Assembly (NCBI RefSeq): GCF_011604685.1
Contig: NZ_CP050063.1
Location: forward strand, 248,001 to 312,000
Source of the DNA: Spirosoma aureum
GTDB lineage: Bacteria > Bacteroidota > Bacteroidia > Cytophagales > Spirosomataceae
Direction: 5' to 3'
Length of the DNA: 64,000 nucleotides
Each line of letters begins with the position of its first letter. Within the stretch, counting starts at the first letter, position 1. Made by a program: the position numbers and the translations under genes. Positions 54,334 to 63,108 of this stretch are shown here, one piece after another. Below the pieces are notes generated by a model. That model saw only the letters and a list, made by a program, of their open reading frames with translations, was not told the origin of the DNA and did no database searches.

Positions 54334-56277
54334 ATGAAAAAGATTGCTTGCCTGAGTATACTGCTGACTTGTCTGACTACTTCCCTCATACAGGCGCAAC
54401 AGTGGTATAAAGGAAATTTACACACCCACTCACTATGGAGCGATGGCGATGATTATCCGGAAATGATTATGGATTGGTATAAAGCCAATGGTTATCAATT
54501 TGTTGGCTTATCGGATCATAACATTTTGCAGGAGGTCGAAAAGTGGATTAACGTACCCCATCAGAGAGACAGGCGTCGAACATTTGATCGCTACCTGCGC
54601 ACCTTCGGCCCCGATTGGGTTATCTACCGCAAAGGCTCAAATGATTCGCTTAAGGTTCGTCTTAAAAAACTGGACGAGTATCGAAGCTATTTTGAAGAAT
54701 CAGGGAAATTTCTGATTATCAAAAGCGAAGAACTCTCGACTGGGTATCAGGGCAAACCCATTCATATCAATGTTACGAATGTACAGAACCTGATCAGGCC
54801 GCTACCGGGTAACAGCGTAGCCGAGGTAATGCAAAACAATATTGATATGGTGGTTGCCCAACGACGGCTGACAGGCAAGCCTATGTTTCCGCACATTAAC
54901 CACCCTAACTTTTATAATGCCATTACGGCTCAGGATCTGATGAAGCTCCGGCACGAGCGATTTTTTGAGGTGTTCAATGGCCATCCATTAGTGAACAATT
55001 ACGGCGATAGTACCCGCGAAGGCACCGAGTCGATGTGGGATAAAATTAACCTCCATTTTCTTCAGCAGGGACGACCACTGATGTATGGATTAGGCACCGA
55101 CGATAGCCATCATTATTACTTTTTCGGGCCGGAATTTAGCAATTCAGGACGGGGATGGGTCATGGTCAATGCGCCAGAATTAACTCCTAAAGCCTTAATC
55201 GATGCAATGGAGGCAGGTCGATTCTATGCAAGTTCAGGCGTTACACTGAAGCAGTTGCCTCAGGCTGGCAATAGGCTGACGATACAGGTCAAAACCGAAC
55301 CTAATGTAACGTATCGAATCCAGTTTTTCGGCGTTCGAAAGGGTAATCAACAGGCTGAACTACTCCGCGAAGTGGCCGATACCGTAGCAACCTATTCACT
55401 GACGGATGATATCTTACTGGCTCGGGCTAAGGTCATCTCCAACAAACCCAAATACAACCCTTTTATGCCGGGCGACGTCGAAACCGCCTGGACCCAACCC
55501 ATTGCCCAATGGCAGGCACCACAGCCCCTTACTGGTGTGGTGGCCTTGCCCAACGCACACGCCCATAATGATTATGAGCAATCACGACCACTTTGGGATG
55601 CGCTGGATAATGGGTTTACCAGTGTCGAAGCGGATGTCCATCTGATTGACGATACTCTATATGTGGCTCATGACCGGCCTAGCATTAAAACCGCGGCCTC
55701 TACTCTCGAAAATCTATACCTCAAACCATTGACGGAGCGAATACGCCAGAACAATGGTCAGGTATTAACCGGTTATCAGGGACCTTTTTACCTGATGATT
55801 GACGCTAAAACACAAGCTGACAGCACATACCAGGCTTTGGATAAATTACTGCAACGCTATCGCTCGATATTGGCCAATGGTAACCGGCCCAAAAACCCGG
55901 CAGGCGTCATAACCATTGTCTTGTCGGGCAATAGACCCATACAGACAATAGTCAACGCCAAAGGACGCCTGCTATCGGTCGATGGTCGCCCAGCTGATCT
56001 GGGCAAGGGATATAACCAGGCCGTAATGCCGATCATCAGCGATGCTTATCCAAATCAGCTAACCTGGCGTGGTAAGGGCGATATGCCATCGGAAGATTTC
56101 CAGAAACTGCGTCAACTGGCTGATCGGGCTCATCGGGAAGGGAAAAAACTACGGCTTTGGGCCAGTCCGGAAGACCCCATAGTCTGGACTAAGCTTCGCG
56201 AAGCAGGCGTAGATTTTCTCAGTACCGACCAACTGGAGCTGGTACGGGATTTTCGGTTGAAGCCTGGTAGCAAATGA
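54334..56277 (+). CDS. Secreted PHP-domain protein fused to a glycerophosphodiester-phosphodiesterase-like domain
   Basis: 647 residues from ATG 54334 with a signal peptide ending near IQAQQ. The first half is a PHP metal-dependent hydrolase: GNLHTHSLWSDG (H30, H32, D37) and LSDHN (D61, H62), with further His in HINHPNF and GTDDSHHYYF. From about residue 405 a second enzyme-like domain begins: HAHNDYEQSRPLWDAL, SVEADVH and YVAHDRP, as in the AIM6/GDPD phosphodiesterase superfamily. Both halves appear to keep their catalytic residues. Confidence 0.85.
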   Translation: MKKIACLSILLTCLTTSLIQAQQWYKGNLHTHSLWSDGDDYPEMIMDWYKANGYQFVGLSDHNILQEVEKWINVPHQRDRRRTFDRYLRTFGPDWVIYRKGSNDSLKVRLKKLDEYRSYFEESGKFLIIKSEELSTGYQGKPIHINVTNVQNLIRPLPGNSVAEVMQNNIDMVVAQRRLTGKPMFPHINHPNFYNAITAQDLMKLRHERFFEVFNGHPLVNNYGDSTREGTESMWDKINLHFLQQGRPLMYGLGTDDSHHYYFFGPEFSNSGRGWVMVNAPELTPKALIDAMEAGRFYASSGVTLKQLPQAGNRLTIQVKTEPNVTYRIQFFGVRKGNQQAELLREVADTVATYSLTDDILLARAKVISNKPKYNPFMPGDVETAWTQPIAQWQAPQPLTGVVALPNAHAHNDYEQSRPLWDALDNGFTSVEADVHLIDDTLYVAHDRPSIKTAASTLENLYLKPLTERIRQNNGQVLTGYQGPFYLMIDAKTQADSTYQALDKLLQRYRSILANGNRPKNPAGVITIVLSGNRPIQTIVNAKGRLLSVDGRPADLGKGYNQAVMPIISDAYPNQLTWRGKGDMPSEDFQKLRQLADRAHREGKKLRLWASPEDPIVWTKLREAGVDFLSTDQLELVRDFRLKPGSK

Positions 56278-56393
56278 ATGACAGGATCTGGATATTCTAC
56301 AACAATTGTGAAGGCAAGTAGCTTACTGCAGACGAAAAACCGGAACAATCACGCCGAATAGCCCCATAGAAATTACATCAACCAGGAATCCGC

Positions 56394-56993
56394 TTACTGC
56401 GGGCGCTTAAACAACCCGACATACGCAGCCTTTCCCAACACATGTCCTTCTATTGCTTTTAATACGTTCACCCGCGTTGCTGAGCCTTCCGAACTGGGTT
56501 TCACGTCCAGTTTAGTATCTAAGGCATAAATTTCGAATACGTAATGATGCAGAGGTCCCGAAGCTGCCGCGCCGGGGCCGCGATAGGCGGGTGTGAATAC
56601 ATTCATTTGGTAGCTGCCATCGGCGAGTTGTGCACCGGCTGGAACTCCTTCGGGCAAGCTCGTGAGCGTGGGTGGAATGTTCCAGACCAGCCAATGCAGG
56701 TTATCGTCTGTGCTTTTGTTACGACTTACATCGACATCATGCATATGAAGAACAAAACTTTGCGTACCTGCCGGTACATTGGTCCAGCTTAACGCTGGCG
56801 AAGTGCCACCACCGGGAGCGGCTCCGGGAGCCGCCTGGCTAAACTTGATCGGGATTATCCCTCCATCCGGGAATGCGGTGGTTGTCAGACGCATAGCTGG
56901 AGCTGTCGACGATGCCGGAGCTGAAGGCTGCTGAGCGAAGGTTACTGTAATGGCGCTGATCAGAAGTGTAAAGGCAATGGATAATCGTTTCAT
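56394..56993 (-). CDS. Secreted YbhB/YbcL (PEBP/Raf-kinase-inhibitor-like) protein
   Basis: 199 residues from ATG 56993. A signal peptide (LSIAFTLLISAITVTFAQQ) and an Ala/Pro/Ser linker precede a PEBP domain with SPALSWTNVPAGTQSFVLHMHDVDV, HWLVWNIPP and GPLHHYVFEIYALD. PEBP proteins bind anionic ligands such as phosphorylated head groups; the bacterial role is unclear. Its convergent neighbour is the PHP fusion gene, with a 116-bp spacer. Confidence 0.92.
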   Translation of the reverse strand: MKRLSIAFTLLISAITVTFAQQPSAPASSTAPAMRLTTTAFPDGGIIPIKFSQAAPGAAPGGGTSPALSWTNVPAGTQSFVLHMHDVDVSRNKSTDDNLHWLVWNIPPTLTSLPEGVPAGAQLADGSYQMNVFTPAYRGPGAAASGPLHHYVFEIYALDTKLDVKPSSEGSATRVNVLKAIEGHVLGKAAYVGLFKRPQ

Positions 56994-57255
56994 TTTATCT
57001 CTACGTTTGGTTAAAAAGCCCAATTGTACCCTTCTGTTACTGTAATCGGTCAGAGTGCCGCTAATTGGTCAACTGAAAAAACTGTATTGTGCTCTGTCGT
57101 GAACAGAATCATCTTACATTTCGACACGGTCAGATTTCAATAACGCCCTGAAAAATTTGTATATTAAAGGCTTCGGGCCGTGTTACGATTTGATTACGCA
57201 TATTAGTAACCGCAGCATGGCTCGAAGCGAAATCCCTAGATAGAAACAACAGATA

Positions 57256-57606
57256 ATGATTGGCCTGGATCTGATTCGAAAAGTAGCCTTATCGTTTCCC
57301 GAAACGACAGAACAACCTCATTTTGAAAAGCCTTCATTTAAAATCGGCAAAAAGATATTTGCTACCTACAACGGTCCGCATAATCGAGTTTGTGTTAAGT
57401 TATCCGAAATAGATCAGGATGTTTTTTCGTCATTCGACTCCTCCATTATTTATCCCGTTCCGAACAAGTGGGGCAAACAAGGTTGGACACTTATCAACTT
57501 AAATAAAGTTCTTGAAGAGACATTAGTCGACGCATTAACAATGGCCTATTGTGAGGTAGCACCCAAAAAACTGGCATTCATGGTCAAACAAAGCCGGTAT
57601 GAATAA
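57256..57606 (+). CDS. MmcQ/YjbR family protein
   Basis: 116 residues matching the whole CyaY-like fold of the MmcQ/YjbR family: RKVALSFPETTEQPHFEKPSFKIGKKIFA, and C-terminal WTLINLNKVLEETLVDALTMAYCEVAPK. Members bind DNA with a winged-helix-like surface, but the cell role is not known. It is a single gene with no partner. Confidence 0.92.
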   Translation: MIGLDLIRKVALSFPETTEQPHFEKPSFKIGKKIFATYNGPHNRVCVKLSEIDQDVFSSFDSSIIYPVPNKWGKQGWTLINLNKVLEETLVDALTMAYCEVAPKKLAFMVKQSRYE

Positions 57607-57661
57607 ACCCAGCCTAAGTGCAATAGGCCTGCAATTCCGGCCGAATGGTCTGATCAATGAC

Positions 57662-58663
57662 TTAACCTGCAGCTTCTTCATCGGTAGCTAGCTTCTTTTT
57701 TACAACGTCAGCCGGGTATTTCAGGGCTAGCCGACGAATGTCGTAGCTGAACTCTTCATACGTTTCCTTCCAGAGTTTAGCTTCTTCGGGGGTGTAGTCA
57801 TAAAATCCCTGTGCGTTCAAAACCCCTTTACCGCCTGCTTTCACAATATCGTCGATCAATTTGGGAACTTCCGTTTGATTGCTCAGGGTCGGGAATAAAT
57901 CCTTCATAACGGTATGATAGGCAGGCACTCCCGTTAAGTCCATCCACCGAAAAACGCCCACCAGTGTCATCCAGTAGCCTGCATTGTTCCGACAGGCCCG
58001 ATCAACGTCCTCGACTGTCGCATAACCGTTTTCGACCAGATTAAAGGCTTCCCGATACATAGCATACATCAGGCGGTTGGTTATAAACCCTCGAATATCT
58101 TTACGGACTAATGTCGGTTCTTTCCCCCACAGATGCGATAGTTCGTAGAGCCACTCAGCGGCAGCTATATCGCTCAGGTCTCCACAAATGATTTCCAGAA
58201 AGCGGGTTGTATGCGATGGTTCGGACCAGTGCAATCCCACAAACCGCGCGGGCAACTGAACTTCGCGCTGGAGAATACTGATCGGAATGGCAGAGGTATT
58301 GCTGGTAATCAGTGCGTCCTCGGCAACAACGGCTTCAATTCGATCATAGACCGATTTTTTAATCGCGATGTTTTCTAACGTGCATTCCATGACAACCCTG
58401 CTGTTTTTCAGCAAGTTGTAATCTTCCGTAATCAGGAGTTGCTGAAGGTAAGAATCCGGGCTTTTGGTGAGCATACCTTCCTGAAACGCTTTTGCCAAGT
58501 GCTCCCGAATCCGGGTTTCGGCGGTTTCCATATCGACCGATAGTGGAGCAACGGCCACTACCGGATGCCCCGATAGCAGGAGGCAGGTTGTGATGCTGCA
58601 TCCCATTAGCCCCAAACCGACTACGCCCACGGGTATTTTTTCTGGATTCATTGGCTGGTTCAT
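57662..58663 (-). CDS. 3-hydroxyacyl-CoA dehydrogenase family protein
   Basis: 333 residues. The Rossmann motif VGVVGLGLMGCSITTCLL is at the N-terminus, followed by VVMECTLENIAIKKSVY and LITSNTSAIPIS, and the C-terminal domain with GFITNRLMYAMYREAFNLVE. It oxidises 3-hydroxyacyl-CoA or a related hydroxyacid with NAD+. It is monofunctional (no crotonase part). Substrate unknown; no beta-oxidation genes adjoin. Confidence 0.9.
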   Translation of the reverse strand: MNQPMNPEKIPVGVVGLGLMGCSITTCLLLSGHPVVAVAPLSVDMETAETRIREHLAKAFQEGMLTKSPDSYLQQLLITEDYNLLKNSRVVMECTLENIAIKKSVYDRIEAVVAEDALITSNTSAIPISILQREVQLPARFVGLHWSEPSHTTRFLEIICGDLSDIAAAEWLYELSHLWGKEPTLVRKDIRGFITNRLMYAMYREAFNLVENGYATVEDVDRACRNNAGYWMTLVGVFRWMDLTGVPAYHTVMKDLFPTLSNQTEVPKLIDDIVKAGGKGVLNAQGFYDYTPEEAKLWKETYEEFSYDIRRLALKYPADVVKKKLATDEEAAG

Positions 58664-58787
58664 GGTAGTTTACGCCTATCTACTGGCTAATTCTATTCTG
58701 GCAACTACGATAAGAACCACATGACTGACTTTTAATGTTGTCTGCCCGATTTTTATATATTTAGGTCCTTTTAGATGCAGAAGCAAC

Positions 58788-58994
58788 ATGTCTTTTCAAG
58801 CATATATCGACAACATCAGAGCTAAGACCGGCAAAGGGCCGGACGATTTCAAACAACTGGCCGAAGCAAAAGGCTTACTGAAAACTGGCACAAAAGCAGG
58901 GGCCATTGTAGCCTGGCTCAAAGAAGACTTTGACCTGGGGCACGGACATTCAATGGCTATCTATAAAGTATTTAAGGACTCAGGTCTGCTCTAG
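58788..58994 (+). CDS. DUF4287 domain-containing protein
   Basis: 68 residues covering the whole DUF4287 domain: SFQAYIDNIRAKTGKGPDDF, VAWLKEDFDLGHGHSMAIY. It appears cytoplasmic. The domain is often found in stress-related small proteins, but a function is not established. A TATATTTA at about 58757 is a weak -7 box. Confidence 0.92.
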   Translation: MSFQAYIDNIRAKTGKGPDDFKQLAEAKGLLKTGTKAGAIVAWLKEDFDLGHGHSMAIYKVFKDSGLL

Positions 58995-59458
58995 ATCATT
59001 ACGCTATGCTTTTAAGTAGCCACAAAGCCCTGGTTATCATACCATATACCACATACATAGAGACATTTGGCAAGCCAGCCATTTTCGCACAAAAAACTGA
59101 TTTACAACAGTAGGGCATTCACGTCGAGCCGTGCCACGGTTACTAATGGAGAGAAAGCAAACCGTGGCACGGCTCGACGTGAATTTACAACACTTATGAT
59201 TCAACTCATTTGTCAATAATTCTTCGCGCTTCTTTTTATAGTAGTATGACAAATTACCTTTAACTAATAAACATGATACTCGGACTATGATAAAGAGTAT
59301 CTTCAATCTAAAGTTTGTACAACATACAGATTACCAGAGCATTTACAAATAAAACTCTTGCAGGTAGGCATGTAGAGGTTACCAATGGAATTTATCTTAA
59401 TCTGGTTCTTTGGGAATTCTATGAATTAATAGTAGTCATTTTCATTAATTCACCAGGT
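58995..59458. other. 464-bp spacer, A/T-rich, with the third conserved hairpin
   Basis: No convincing reading frame. The only structure is the hairpin at 59117-59184. A long frame before the MBL gene (from 59315) runs through without a good start and is not used. Confidence 0.6.
59117..59184. repeat. Hairpin family member with 18-base conserved loop (forward orientation)
   Basis: Arms 59117-59141 and 59160-59184 pair perfectly over 25 bp around the loop ACTAATGGAGAGAAAGCA. Inner stem and loop match the copy at 34908-34986 in reverse orientation with two loop differences; the outer 10 bp of each arm do not match. Confidence 0.9.
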
Positions 59459-60415
59459 ATGTCAAGTAGCCGTAGAGAATTCATTCGAAAATCATTTTTA
59501 CTTACTGGCACAGTAGGACTAACTGGATCATCGGGTTTAAATGACAACAATTCCATTAGCCAGAGCGGTGACCGGTTAGTTCTTTTAGGGACTCAGGGCG
59601 GCCCCTTCATTCGTTCCTACAAACAGACCCCTTCGGCTAATCTTATCGTTTATAAAAATATACTCTTCGTTATTGATACGGGTTATGGCGTGACATTCAA
59701 GCTATTAGAAGCGGGTATCAAGCTATCATCCCTGAAATATATTTTTATTACCCATCACCACTCCGACCATAACCTCGAACTCGGCCCACTATTGTATAAT
59801 GCGTGGCTATCTGGCTTGGCAGAGCCAATTCATGTATATGCACCGGCTGGGCTAAAATCACTTCTAAGCGCTTATTGGGAATCGAATCGTTTTGATATTG
59901 ACACACGTATTAAAGACGAAGGTCGGCCTGATATACGACTCCTTGTCGTAAGCCACGAATATTCGGAAGGAACACTCGTATCAAATTCAGATTTTGACGT
60001 TAAATCGCTGAGAAATCGCCATCCACCCATTGAAGAGAGCTATGCCTTAAAATTTAAACTTGGGGAAAAGGTTGTCGTTTTTTCAGGGGATACGACTTAT
60101 TTTCCCGCTCTTGCCACATTTGCGTCGGGTGCCGACTATCTTATTCATGAAGTTATGTATGGCCCAGCGGTTGATGAGATGGTGAAAAGGCGTCCAAATG
60201 CAACTAAATTAAAAGCAAGTATACTGTCGCATCACACTTTAGCCGAAGACGTAGGAAAGATTGCGAAAGCCGCCAATGCCAAAAATCTCATTTTAAATCA
60301 TTTTGTGCCTCCTGATGACAAGAGCCTGACCGACGAGGTATGGACAAAGGCTGTAGGCAGTACGTTTTCAGGAACTATTATAGTTGGAAAGGATTTGCTT
60401 CAATTTGCCTTATAA
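59459..60415 (+). CDS. Tat-exported MBL-fold hydrolase
   Basis: 318 residues from ATG 59459. The N-terminus SSSRREFIRKSFLLTG is a twin-arginine-like signal. The metallo-beta-lactamase motifs are THHHSDHNLELG, FSGDTTY and ILSHHT plus LILNHF. The two-metal pattern and layout resemble RNase Z/arylsulfatase-type MBL enzymes, but a periplasmic location makes a small-molecule ester or sulfate the likelier substrate. Confidence 0.88.
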   Translation: MSSSRREFIRKSFLLTGTVGLTGSSGLNDNNSISQSGDRLVLLGTQGGPFIRSYKQTPSANLIVYKNILFVIDTGYGVTFKLLEAGIKLSSLKYIFITHHHSDHNLELGPLLYNAWLSGLAEPIHVYAPAGLKSLLSAYWESNRFDIDTRIKDEGRPDIRLLVVSHEYSEGTLVSNSDFDVKSLRNRHPPIEESYALKFKLGEKVVVFSGDTTYFPALATFASGADYLIHEVMYGPAVDEMVKRRPNATKLKASILSHHTLAEDVGKIAKAANAKNLILNHFVPPDDKSLTDEVWTKAVGSTFSGTIIVGKDLLQFAL

Positions 60416-60530
60416 ACTTCAGTTTTAGGACCTGTCCTCTTGCGGATTATACTCCTGCAATTGTATAGATTTTGAACATAAACCATCGACATACTTGTTG
60501 AGCAATGCCTTTTATTTATGCTACTTTCAT

Positions 60531-60603
60531 TGGCAAAAATTGAACCGTGTTGCCTGACAGATTAACACAAAGCCTGCCAGGCAACACGGTTCAATTTTTG
60601 CCA
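60531..60603. terminator. Long perfect hairpin between convergent genes
   Basis: Arms 60531-60556 and 60578-60603 pair perfectly over 26 bp with a 21-base loop. It is placed between the MBL and PNPOx genes, both transcribed towards it. The outer ends are A- and T-rich. It lacks the conserved GTGCCACGGTT core. Confidence 0.75.
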
Positions 60604-60649
60604 TCGGATTCGCTCTATCTGCATTGCAGATCCGCGCCAGAGCCACTCA

Positions 60650-61186
60650 TTATACGGTTAGCTTACCCTCGATGGAATCATCTAAGGTTTTGCCCATGAG
60701 AGCACCGGCGGCCATCTTTACAAACGCCACGGCATTACCGTGTTTATTGTCCCAGTAATAGCCCTCCTGAGATTCTACTTTTATCACCGTAATACGCGGA
60801 TCATCAATACCTTCGGTAAACCACGTTTTAAGGATTGGCTCCCAAAGTTCTTTGATGAGCACTTTGTCTTTAGATAGCGATGCGGCCCCGTATACGCTTA
60901 AAAAATCGGAATAATCAGAGCCCTGAAATAAGAGATGGACCTGACTATCGGCCTGTATATCCGCATTTTTGTGGCTATCGCTGGCACTTAAAAACCAGAA
61001 GTTACCTTCGTCGTCTACCTTCTGTACCGACATGGGCCTTGTTTTCAACGGCTCTCCGGTCGTAATCTTTGTGCAGAAATAACACGTACTGCTTTTACCA
61101 ACGAGTTCTTTGATTTTTTTCCCGGCTTCAATACCCGTCAGATCTTTGTGATTTTCTTCGGGTTGCTGTTGATTGATACTGTCCAT
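60650..61186 (-). CDS. Pyridoxamine 5'-phosphate oxidase family protein (general-stress-protein-26-like)
   Basis: 178 residues. The split-barrel pattern TCYFCTKITTGEPLKTRPMSVQKVDDEGNFWF and VHLLFQGSDYSDFLSVYGAAS, with the following WEPILKTWFTEGIDDPRITVIKV, is that of the PNPOx-like general stress proteins, which bind flavin but have no proven reaction here. No operon partner. Confidence 0.9.
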   Translation of the reverse strand: MDSINQQQPEENHKDLTGIEAGKKIKELVGKSSTCYFCTKITTGEPLKTRPMSVQKVDDEGNFWFLSASDSHKNADIQADSQVHLLFQGSDYSDFLSVYGAASLSKDKVLIKELWEPILKTWFTEGIDDPRITVIKVESQEGYYWDNKHGNAVAFVKMAAGALMGKTLDDSIEGKLTV

Positions 61187-61372
61187 AACGTTTTGTTGAT
61201 TACGACATAAATACTCTTTTGATAATCAACAAAAAATTTGGGCAACCCTCTTTTATCGAATCGAAGAGATGTCATTTCGTTAGGTTACGGTATATCCTGG
61301 CATTGCCAAATGCTCGCTCATCTACAATACTTTCTATTGGCAAACTCGATTGACGAAAGATCGCATGAAAAC

Positions 61373-62215
61373 CTAGGTCTCTGTAACGCCAAATACCCGT
61401 TCCGGCGATTTGGTATCGGCGTCTAAAAAAGCATTGGGCGTCAGCTGGGTAAATTCTTTAAAGTCCCGAACCAGATGCTGATAATCGTAATATCCCAACT
61501 CAACGGCCACGCTCAGCCAGTCGAGAGAAGGCCGTGCGTTTTTTAGTTTCATGGCGTTCTCGAAACGGGCAATACGGGTGTACAATTTGGGGCTAACTCC
61601 TTCTCGTTCTACAAATTGCCGATAAAATTGCCGTTGCGATAAACACGCCTGATCGGCCAGCCAATCCAGCGAAACGACCGACTGATGTTGCAGCAGAAAC
61701 CGACTCACTTTGTCAATCGGGCGTATATGTCTTGCCTTTGCCCTATTGATCAGGTAAAGCAGAAAATTTTCAACAATCGGAATCATCTCGGTATAATGCT
61801 TCGTATAGCTCAACCGTTCATTTACCCGACTAATTTCGGTAGAGAATACAGCTTCAGCATCCAAAAACGTATTGGTGAGTTCGTTGATCGGAATACCTGT
61901 TAGCTGAAATAAGGCACCCGGCTGAAACTGAACCTGAAAAACCATGAAATCGCGCCCAACGTGTCGGTTAGTCACAATCGAATATTGACCATTGAGTGTG
62001 GAACATGGCTTTCCAAGCACGTTTCCGTTAAAACCGTATTCATGCTTTTCGGGATCTTTCGGATAAAATGCCAGCGTGTTTTCAGCCCGAGGCCAGTAGG
62101 ATTTAACGGGCAAAACTGCCATCGATGACGGGAATGAACAGCCCACAATCTGTAATGTCCTCACGTAGTCGCGAAGGGCAGGACTGGGGAGTCGGTAGTC
62201 GAAAATGGCGTCCAT
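61373..62215 (-). CDS. AraC family transcriptional regulator
   Basis: 280 residues from ATG 62215. The N-terminal two thirds are a sensor domain of unknown ligand (DUF6597-like). The C-terminal AraC domain has two helix-turn-helix motifs: LDWLADQACLSQRQFYRQFV and LSVAVELGYYDYQHLVRDFK. It lies 78 bp after the cupin gene on the same strand; regulation of that gene is possible but unproven. Confidence 0.92.
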   Translation of the reverse strand: MDAIFDYRLPSPALRDYVRTLQIVGCSFPSSMAVLPVKSYWPRAENTLAFYPKDPEKHEYGFNGNVLGKPCSTLNGQYSIVTNRHVGRDFMVFQVQFQPGALFQLTGIPINELTNTFLDAEAVFSTEISRVNERLSYTKHYTEMIPIVENFLLYLINRAKARHIRPIDKVSRFLLQHQSVVSLDWLADQACLSQRQFYRQFVEREGVSPKLYTRIARFENAMKLKNARPSLDWLSVAVELGYYDYQHLVRDFKEFTQLTPNAFLDADTKSPERVFGVTET

Positions 62216-62293
62216 TCCAGTAGGCAATATGGCTAATAAATGGCAAAAAAATATTGATTATCAGATACTTAACGCCTTACATTTTACATCATT

Positions 62294-62890
62294 TTATTTC
62301 AACGCCAGCGGTGGACCCACAACGGCCATTCCATGCGACTGATGTATTTTCTGAATCAATTCCTCTGTAGGTGGTCCTTTTAATTCGGTGAATTTCAGAA
62401 AAAAATCTTCCAACTGACCCGCAGGTTGTACCATATAGATCTGCTTGCCATGATCTGACAATTGAATCCAGGTGTGCGGTATGCCGCGTGGAGCAAATAC
62501 AGTATCACCCGCTTTTACCGTAAATTTCTCATCACCAACCTGAAAGAGGTACTCTCCTTCGATAATGGAAAATAGTTCATCCTGGTCATGATGGACGTGC
62601 AGTACAGGCCCAATCTTTTCTTTACCAATGTACTCAAAAACAGCCAATTGACCGTTTGTATCTTTACCTGATATTTTCACATCGTTGACATTTATGCCTC
62701 GATAAGGCGTATGTACTCCAAAGCGGGCATCGCCTGTTTTCACCACGAAAGGCTTCGGAGTATCAGTGATGGTGCCCAATTCAGGCGGAGCAGCCAGGGC
62801 CGAAGCCGACAAAGAGGATGCGGCCACCGTGGATGCGGCCACCGTGGATGCGGCCGTCATGGCATGGGTTAAAAACTTCCTACGTTGCAT
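62294..62890 (-). CDS. Cupin-domain protein with Tat-like signal
   Basis: 198 residues. The N-terminus MQRRKFLTH is twin-arginine-like, followed by an Ala/Ser-rich export region that contains a short tandem repeat (ASTVA). The cupin barrel has VLHVHHDQDELFSIIEGEYLF and GDTVFAPRGIPHTW. Such single cupins act as metal-dependent oxygenases, isomerases or sensors. Substrate unknown. Confidence 0.88.
   Translation of the reverse strand: MQRRKFLTHAMTAASTVAASTVAASSLSASALAAPPELGTITDTPKPFVVKTGDARFGVHTPYRGINVNDVKISGKDTNGQLAVFEYIGKEKIGPVLHVHHDQDELFSIIEGEYLFQVGDEKFTVKAGDTVFAPRGIPHTWIQLSDHGKQIYMVQPAGQLEDFFLKFTELKGPPTEELIQKIHQSHGMAVVGPPLALK
62818..62857 (-). repeat. 15-bp tandem repeat in the cupin signal region
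   Basis: The unit GATGCGGCCACCGTG occurs twice in tandem with a third partial copy, coding on the minus strand for ASTVA repeats in the signal peptide. A multiple of three keeps the frame, so copy number could vary without breaking the gene. Confidence 0.8.
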
Positions 62891-62945
62891 AACTCATTCT
62901 GTTTAAAATCGTCATGCAAAGTTTTAGTGCGGATCAGATTGTTTG

Positions 62946-63062
62946 GTGGTAAAAATCGGCCATTTTCAGAATGCATATTTGGTGTATGATGAGCAACTAA
63001 AACAGATTAAGCAAGAGCTGAAGCGGAATAAGTCGGCTAAAAAGATTGCAGATATGGAGTAG
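62946..63062 (+). CDS. Possible small charged peptide, 38 residues
   Basis: From GTG 62946 (TTG 62943 is also possible) the frame gives a Lys/Glu/Gln-rich helix-forming peptide (YDEQLKQIKQELKRNKSAKK) ending at TAG 63062. The stop lies inside the left arm of the hairpin at 63055-63108. It could be a real small protein, or the tail of a lost gene. Confidence 0.3.
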   Translation: MVKIGHFQNAYLVYDEQLKQIKQELKRNKSAKKIADME

Positions 63063-63108
63063 GATTAGCCATTGAGACAAGTATGTCTCAATGGCTAATC
63101 CTACTCCA
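63055..63108 (+). terminator. Perfect 25-bp hairpin with 4-base loop
   Basis: Arms 63055-63079 and 63084-63108 are exact reverse complements. No T-run follows directly. It begins at the stop of the small frame at 62946-63062. Confidence 0.75.

Noticed and set aside
59037..59306. Minus-strand frame of 89 residues over the 59.1 kb hairpin
   Set aside because: Composition is Cys/Ser/Lys-rich without a family pattern, and it contains the non-coding hairpin.
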